Shown here: positions 8,246-10,641 of the stretch, one piece after another
Position numbering within the stretch: the stretch's first letter is position 1
Layout: each line of letters begins with the position of its first letter
Position numbers and translations under genes: made by a program
Source: an uncultured Planctomycetaceae bacterium
Lineage (GTDB): Bacteria; Planctomycetota; Planctomycetia; Pirellulales; Pirellulaceae
NCBI GenBank assembly: GCA_903927685.1
Contig: CAIYOB010000630.1
Span: 1-10,641 of the forward strand
DNA length: 10,641 bases
Direction of reading: 5' to 3'
Notes under the pieces: model-generated
Told to the model about the DNA's origin: nothing
The model's input: the letters and a program-made list of their open reading frames with translations, nothing else
Database searches by the model: none

Positions 8246-8326
8246 GTTCAACGCCGAGCCGGCAGGCGACGGCCGATCAGCGGGATGCGGCCACCCCAGC
8301 CGTCGCCTGCTGGCGTGGCGTTGAAC
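8246..8326. repeat. Long GC-rich inverted repeat
   Basis: Two 28-nt arms (8246-8273 and 8299-8326) pair at 25 of 28 positions around a 25-nt loop. The outer ends are GTTCAAC and GTTGAAC. The left arm can also fold alone: CGGCTC (8235-8240) with GAGCCG (8256-8261), enclosing GCGTT/AACGC. There is no T-run, so it is not a standard terminator, but it may protect the 3' end of the aldolase-membrane-protein transcript. It superficially resembles an attC, but lacks the unpaired bases and the matching cassette partner seen in the two real sites downstream. Confidence 0.7.
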
Positions 8327-8608
8327 GTGGACGGTGAGTCGGACTCCGCCGATTTCCGAGCCGTCGCCGTTGCAATTCTCCACGGAACAGCAATACTCAC
8401 CCTGACCGGAGGATTTAGGGGCGTCGCGGGGGACAAACCTCTGTCGTCGCCCGCCCTGGCGAGCAGAGCGAAAACAGCCGGCAGCTAGCCAGCGACAGGC
8501 AGGAGGCAGTGCATGCCGTTGGTCCGAGTTCCCGAAAAACAGCATTGAAATTCAGTTAATATATTTAGTTGCGTATGCAAACGTTTTCTGTAATTGCAGC
8601 AACTTTGC

Positions 8609-8683
8609 AGAAAAAATTCTACAATTGCTCCCCAAGAACAGAATTCTTTCTGTTTTTGGGGGTGGTACCTGAGAATTTTTTCT
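8609..8683. repeat. AT-rich nested inverted repeat next to array start
   Basis: The outer arms AGAAAAAATTCT (8609-8620) and AGAATTTTTTCT (8672-8683) are perfect reverse complements. Inside lies a 14-bp hairpin, CCCCAAGAACAGAA (8630-8643) and TTCTGTTTTTGGGG (8648-8661), with one mismatched pair and a 4-nt loop. The two stems are separated by unpaired segments of 9 and 10 nt. Both outer arms are followed by ACA and then an AT-rich tract. It ends 12 bp before the first cassette junction. It may be part of an attI/promoter region or a divergent recombination site; the long gap to the GTT core and the lack of single unpaired bases argue against an ordinary attC. Confidence 0.7.
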
Positions 8684-8695
8684 ACATACAATAAT

Positions 8696-8705
8696 GTTAC
8701 GATCC
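8696..8705 (+). other. First cassette junction core (attI or upstream attC R')
   Basis: GTTACGATCC is the exact reverse complement, 10 of 10, of the sequence that opens the attC of the same cassette (GGATCGTAAC, 9223-9232). Crossover in integrons falls between G and TT, so cassette 1 begins at 8697. What lies to the left is either attI or a diverged attC. The AT-rich flank (about 8540-8695) could contain the cassette promoter; TACAAT at 8687-8692 is a possible -10 box without a convincing -35. Confidence 0.75.
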
Positions 8706-9320
8706 GCGACACCGGCGCTGCAACAACGGGAACCCTGGCAAGTGGTGGCCGACTCAGACGGGATGGATGGCCATGAAGAAGACGGACTATAATACGGCTG
8801 CCGATCTGGTCAAGCGGCACTACTACGGTGTCCTTGACGAAATGGCAGAAAAAATCCTGAGGACCCAGGAAGACACCGCTGGCGTCTTTGAGGGAGCTGT
8901 TTCCCACGACGACGGGATCGACGACATTGCCCAATCGTACGCCCAAGAGTTATGGGCGATCTCGGCGTGTATTGAGTACCTTCGATGTGCGGGAGCGCCA
9001 CAGCGTCAGCAAACTTCACGAGTTACCAAGATCGAATGTTCTACTGATGACGTCGCGCGCGTTCTCTCCGACTGGTTCGTCAAGAACGTAGGTGTGTCAA
9101 TTGTCAACATCTCGTTTCTCGGACAAACGGAAAAACTAACGTGCGTCATCACGTACCAACCGGCATGCTGAGCGGTCGGCCATCCAATCCTCGCTCCGAG
9201 CTGCGGCCGGGGCACGAGGGCAGGATCGTAACAATGCGATGAACCCAAGCGGAAACGGCGGTTGGGTTCTTGACTGATGGAGACGTTCCCGGCGCCGTTT
9301 CCGCTGGGTTATCGCGGTCG
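8697..9320 (+). mobile_element. Integron cassette 1 (624 bp)
   Basis: It is bounded by the G/TT point of GTTACGA at 8696 and the G/TT point of GTTCGGC at 9320. It contains a 70-bp leader, the 134-aa ORF at 8767-9171, 54 bp of spacer, and its attC. Its first bases and its R'' box are perfectly complementary, which would restore a fully paired attC in the excised circle. Confidence 0.87.
8767..9171 (+). CDS. Hypothetical cassette protein, 134 aa
   Basis: I do not recognise this protein. The N-terminal two thirds look helical and acidic (YYGVLDEMAEKILRTQ at about 19-34; DDIAQSYAQELWAISACIEYL further on). The last third looks like a helix followed by two strands (DDVARVLSDWFVKNVGVSIV ... KLTCVITYQPAC). 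No signal peptide or membrane segment is visible, so it is probably cytoplasmic. ATG 8767 follows a GGGATGG stretch; ATG 8773, two codons in, is an equally plausible start. It is the only gene of cassette 1, oriented from the array start toward its attC as expected. Codon use is more A/T-tolerant than in the backbone genes, consistent with transfer. I looked for the G-D-D or GGDEF-like motif of a nucleotide cyclase or minimal CRISPR polymerase, because of the Cap15-like neighbour, and did not find one. Confidence 0.72.
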   Translation: MAMKKTDYNTAADLVKRHYYGVLDEMAEKILRTQEDTAGVFEGAVSHDDGIDDIAQSYAQELWAISACIEYLRCAGAPQRQQTSRVTKIECSTDDVARVLSDWFVKNVGVSIVNISFLGQTEKLTCVITYQPAC

Positions 9321-9326
9321 TTCGGC
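9226..9326 (+). other. attC site 1 (integron recombination site)
   Basis: The layout is R'' TCGTAAC (9226-9232), spacer AAT, left arm 9236-9260, a 32-nt loop, right arm 9293-9315, spacer GGTC, and R' GTTCGGC (9320-9326). The left arm reads GCGAT-G-AACCCA-A-GCGGAAACGGCG and the right arm CGCCGTTTCCGC-TGGGTT-ATCGC. All 23 pairs are perfect, leaving G9241 and one A at 9247-9248 unpaired. Unpaired extra bases on the L'' side are the hallmark of attC and set which strand is recombined. The spacing AAC + 8 nt + G + 6 nt + A is identical in attC site 2. R'' and R' share only AAC/GTT because R' belongs to the next cassette. Confidence 0.9.
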
Positions 9327-10067
9327 CAGCCTGATGGACTGACACGAAGGCTCAACGATGCATCCATACTCCGTAAGCGACGCGAACAACGCTGACCAGC
9401 GTGTGGGGGTATACTACAGGATTGTCGCTGTTTCTGCGGTAGTCGGGCTCGCCATCAGCGCACTGCTCGTTTGGCTGGCGAACTGGGGCGTAGCGATTGG
9501 CTCGAGTGCGCCGTCAACCATCGTCATCTACGGGGTGTTGGTCAGTATGCTTGAGCGAAAGCTATGGCGATTGGATCTCGTTCGCTGCATACTCGGAATC
9601 GAAACTCCAGATTTGAACGGTTCGTGGCCGGGCGTGGTACATGGAACAAACGAGGACGGCACACCGTTCGAGAACAAGACCGGTTTGCTCACCGTCGAGC
9701 AGACATGGAGAAAAATTGCCATACGATTCCAGACGGACCTTTCCGAGTCGCAATCCGAAGCCGTCATGATCGTAGTGCGAGGCCGGTCGGTCGACGTCTT
9801 TCATCAATACAAATCGCGCAGGAGGCGGCCGGCTAGGGACGATTTTCGAGACCACGACGGTGCTGGCGTTCTTTGCGTGGATTTCGACTGTCCCGATTAC
9901 AGAGAAATCGAGTACTACACCAATGACCGAGAGGTGGGTACCATCGAGCTTTCCCGCTCACTGAATAATTAGTTGGCCCGTTAGCCGAACAAACGGGTGC
10001 ACGCGAGGCGGCGTTCGCGTCCGGGATGATGATTGGGTCACTCGCGCCGCCCGCGTGACCCGTAACG
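9321..10067 (+). mobile_element. Integron cassette 2 (747 bp) with Cap15-like gene
   Basis: It runs from the TT of GTTCGGC (9321) to the G of GTTATTT (10067). It holds a 37-bp leader, the 204-aa ORF at 9358-9972, and attC site 2 starting 11 bp after the stop codon. Its 5' core GTTCGGC and its R'' box GCCGAAC are perfect reverse complements over 7 bp, as predicted for one excisable circle. Confidence 0.88.
9358..9972 (+). CDS. Cap15-like 2TM beta-barrel effector (CBASS/Panoptes type)
   Basis: A 204-aa protein with two N-terminal membrane segments (about 19-41, YRIVAVSAVVGLAISALLVW; and about 51-65, APSTIVIYGVLVSML), a short linker, and a beta-strand-rich domain from about residue 84. The domain matches what I recall of the SMODS-associated 2TM beta-strand-rich effector family (Cap15). 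It has PDLNGSWPG (84-92), LTVEQTWRKIAIRFQTDLSES (110-130), a middle strand block (VDVFHQY), HDGAGVLCVDF (166-176) and the terminal YYTNDREVGTIELSR (186-200). In CBASS, Cap15 binds a cyclic nucleotide through the barrel and assembles in the inner membrane to disrupt it after phage infection; Panoptes uses a related effector. AAGG at 9347-9350 lies seven bases before the ATG. It is the only gene of its cassette and no nucleotide cyclase adjoins it, which is unusual for the family. Family assignment is by remembered motifs, not a search. Confidence 0.72.
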   Translation: MHPYSVSDANNADQRVGVYYRIVAVSAVVGLAISALLVWLANWGVAIGSSAPSTIVIYGVLVSMLERKLWRLDLVRCILGIETPDLNGSWPGVVHGTNEDGTPFENKTGLLTVEQTWRKIAIRFQTDLSESQSEAVMIVVRGRSVDVFHQYKSRRRRPARDDFRDHDGAGVLCVDFDCPDYREIEYYTNDREVGTIELSRSLNN

Positions 10068-10073
10068 TTATTT
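9984..10073 (+). other. attC site 2 (integron recombination site)
   Basis: The layout is R'' GCCGAAC (9984-9990), spacer AA, left arm ACGGGT-G-CACGCG-A-GGCGGCG (9993-10013), a 31-nt loop, right arm CGCCGCC-CGCGTG-ACCCGT (10045-10063), spacer AAC, and R' GTTATTT (10067-10073). There are nineteen perfect pairs, with G9999 and A10006 unpaired. As in attC site 1, the first unpaired base is a G eight bases after AAC and the second an A six bases later, and the right-hand spacer is one base longer than the left. Apart from AACAA and this architecture the two sites differ in sequence, so the cassettes probably have different histories. Confidence 0.9.
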
Positions 10074-10641
10074 GCAGAACGCGAGGGGCACCATATTCCA
10101 TTTGGACCACGTAGCGGCAATGACTAGCGGTTCATCGAAGCGACACAAGCCAAGCTTCAGTCTATTCTCGCTCGTGATACTGCCATGCTTCCTCGCTCCA
10201 GCGTTTATGGCGCCGATCTACTACCGCCTCTCGCACGGCCCTCTTACCCACGGACCCTATTTCGCAATTCTCGCTCAGCTCGGCCCTCCAGCATTGTACG
10301 CGGGTCTCTTTTCCTTGATCGCGTCGATTCGTATCCAGAAGCACGGCCCCCAAGGACATCGGTCCGTCGTATTCCCAGCGATTCGCACCGGGGCAGTCTT
10401 CGGTCTGTTGTTCTCCGCGATGGCTCATGGGCCGATGTGGGTTTTCATGGCATGCGAGTCACTAAATTCGACGCCTGCAAGTCTTTTTCGATCGACAAGT
10501 TCGCAGGAATTCGTTACGATATGCGTCGTCGCATGTGGTGGGGCTGTTGGCTATGCTTTCATTGGGGCTGCGGCCGGAAGCCTGATTGGAATACTCGCGG
10601 ATCTTATGCACCGAGACTCATTCGAGCGGCCCGACGAACGC
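10068..10641 (+). mobile_element. Integron cassette 3, 5' part (runs off the window)
   Basis: It begins at the TT of GTTATTT in attC site 2 and shows a 52-bp leader and one ORF open to the window edge. Its own attC has not been reached: the expected R'' AAATAAC, probably within GCAAATAAC by analogy with cassette 1, does not occur before 10641. Confidence 0.8.
10120..10641 (+). CDS. Hypothetical multi-pass membrane protein, 3' end missing
   Basis: An ORF from ATG 10120 stays open for 174 codons to the window end, so the stop lies outside. I do not recognise the family. It has a basic N-terminus (MTSGSSKRHK) and about four hydrophobic segments: residues 13-35 (FSLFSLVILPCFLAPAFMAP), 47-70 (YFAILAQLGPPALYAGLFSL), 90-112 (TGAVFGLLFSAMAHGPMWVF) and 131-160 (FVTICVVACGGAVGYAFIGA onward). 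The tail is charged (HRDSFERPDER), which suggests the protein may end soon. There is no strong Shine-Dalgarno. It is the ORF of cassette 3, starting 52 bp after the junction on the same strand as the other cassette genes. Codon use is mixed, unlike the GC-rich backbone genes. Residues 1-35 could alternatively be read as an uncleaved signal anchor. Confidence 0.75.
   Translation, partial: MTSGSSKRHKPSFSLFSLVILPCFLAPAFMAPIYYRLSHGPLTHGPYFAILAQLGPPALYAGLFSLIASIRIQKHGPQGHRSVVFPAIRTGAVFGLLFSAMAHGPMWVFMACESLNSTPASLFRSTSSQEFVTICVVACGGAVGYAFIGAAAGSLIGILADLMHRDSFERPDER

Larger units (their letters stand above)
8182..8695. other. Gene-free stretch before the cassette array
   Basis: I find no convincing coding sequence in these 514 bp. 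Short open frames exist on both strands (for example 8285-8488 plus and 8213-8545 minus), but neither has a recognisable domain or a good start. The first part is GC-rich and holds an 81-bp inverted repeat at 8246-8326. From about 8540 to 8695 the sequence turns abruptly AT-rich, with a second nested inverted repeat at 8609-8683. This last part directly precedes the first cassette junction at 8696, where an integron would have its attI site and cassette promoter. I see no integrase gene here. Confidence 0.6.
8696..10641 (+). mobile_element. Integron gene-cassette array (three cassettes, last partial)
   Basis: Three consecutive plus-strand ORFs are separated by attC sites in the same orientation. 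Boundaries follow from pairing of cassette ends: GTTACGATCC (8696-8705) with GGATCGTAAC (9223-9232), and GTTCGGC (9320-9326) with GCCGAAC (9984-9990). Each cassette has one ORF with short flanks, the usual cassette form, and codon use is less G/C-biased than in the left part. The array continues beyond the window. No integron integrase gene is seen between 8182 and 8696, where it would be expected if this were the proximal end, so this may be a cluster of attC sites lacking an integrase, or the integrase may lie elsewhere. The core sites keep GTT but do not follow the textbook GTTRRRY. Confidence 0.88.

Noticed and set aside
8246..8326. The GTTCAAC/GTTGAAC inverted repeat as a third attC
   Set aside because: It has no single unpaired bases, and no reverse-complement partner for GTTGAACG lies before the 8696 junction, so the cassette-end test that the other two sites pass fails here.
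8285..8488. Plus-strand 67-codon frame
   Set aside because: It starts inside the loop of the inverted repeat, has no ribosome binding site that I can see and no family likeness. It may be part of an intergenic repeat, which needs a genome search.
8213..8545. Minus-strand 110-codon frame as a possible gene or integrase remnant
   Set aside because: No tyrosine-recombinase motif and no recognisable domain. It reads through the long inverted repeat.
8630..8661. The 14-bp hairpin as an intrinsic terminator
   Set aside because: The stem is followed by GTGGTACC on the plus strand and by AGCAATTG on the minus strand, with no T-run on either side.
8767..9171. Cassette 1 product as the nucleotide synthase partner of the Cap15-like effector
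   Set aside because: No GGDEF-like, G-D-D or CD-NTase G-S active-site motif is present in the 134 residues.
1..10641. CRISPR arrays, tRNA or rRNA genes, insertion sequences
   Set aside because: No regularly spaced direct repeats with spacers, no tRNA-like cloverleaf or rRNA stretch, and no transposase frame were found on either strand.

Overview
The window looks like a chromosomal segment of a GC-rich planctomycete, probably of the Pirellulales/Rhodopirellula kind. The main evidence is the left part: a PSD1 (DUF1549/DUF1553) protein, a Tat-type DUF1501 protein and a secreted PPC-domain protein in one operon. This combination is typical of Planctomycetes, and the strong G/C preference at third codon positions fits.

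Layout. Positions 3-4735 (+) hold the PSD1-DUF1501-PPC operon, cut at its 5' end by the window edge. It converges on a minus-strand gene (4803-6302) for an exported protein of four DUF11-like beta-sandwich repeats. A perfect 13-bp hairpin between the two (4747-4777) has its U-tract on the minus strand. A 521-bp divergent region follows, with a G-rich run and a 13-bp tandem repeat. Then come a DRE-TIM aldolase/lyase-like enzyme (6824-7807) and a small membrane protein (7813-8181), probably one transcript. From 8182 to 8695 I see no convincing gene, but there are two long inverted repeats, the second in a sharply AT-rich stretch.

The most interesting part is 8696 to the right end: an integron gene-cassette array. 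Two attC sites (9226-9326 and 9984-10073) share one architecture: AACAA, then a stem with an unpaired G, six base pairs, an unpaired A, and more stem, with a 31-32-nt loop. The two extra bases lie in the left arm in both sites. The cassette ends also match as integron chemistry requires. The first cassette begins with the core GTTACGATCC (8696-8705), and its own attC begins with the exact reverse complement GGATCGTAAC (9223-9232). The second begins with GTTCGGC (9320-9326) and ends with GCCGAAC (9984-9990). This fixes cassette 1 at 8697-9320 (624 bp), cassette 2 at 9321-10067 (747 bp), and cassette 3 from 10068 past the window end. All three carry one plus-strand ORF each, with codon use unlike the left part.

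Cassette 2 encodes a two-transmembrane, beta-strand-rich protein resembling Cap15, the membrane effector of CBASS anti-phage defence, which is also the fold of the Panoptes effector. No cyclic-nucleotide synthase is visible beside it. Cassette 1 encodes an unrecognised 134-aa protein. Cassette 3 encodes an unrecognised multi-pass membrane protein that stays open to the window edge. No integron integrase is present, so this is either the start of an array whose integrase lies elsewhere or a cluster of attC sites without an integrase.
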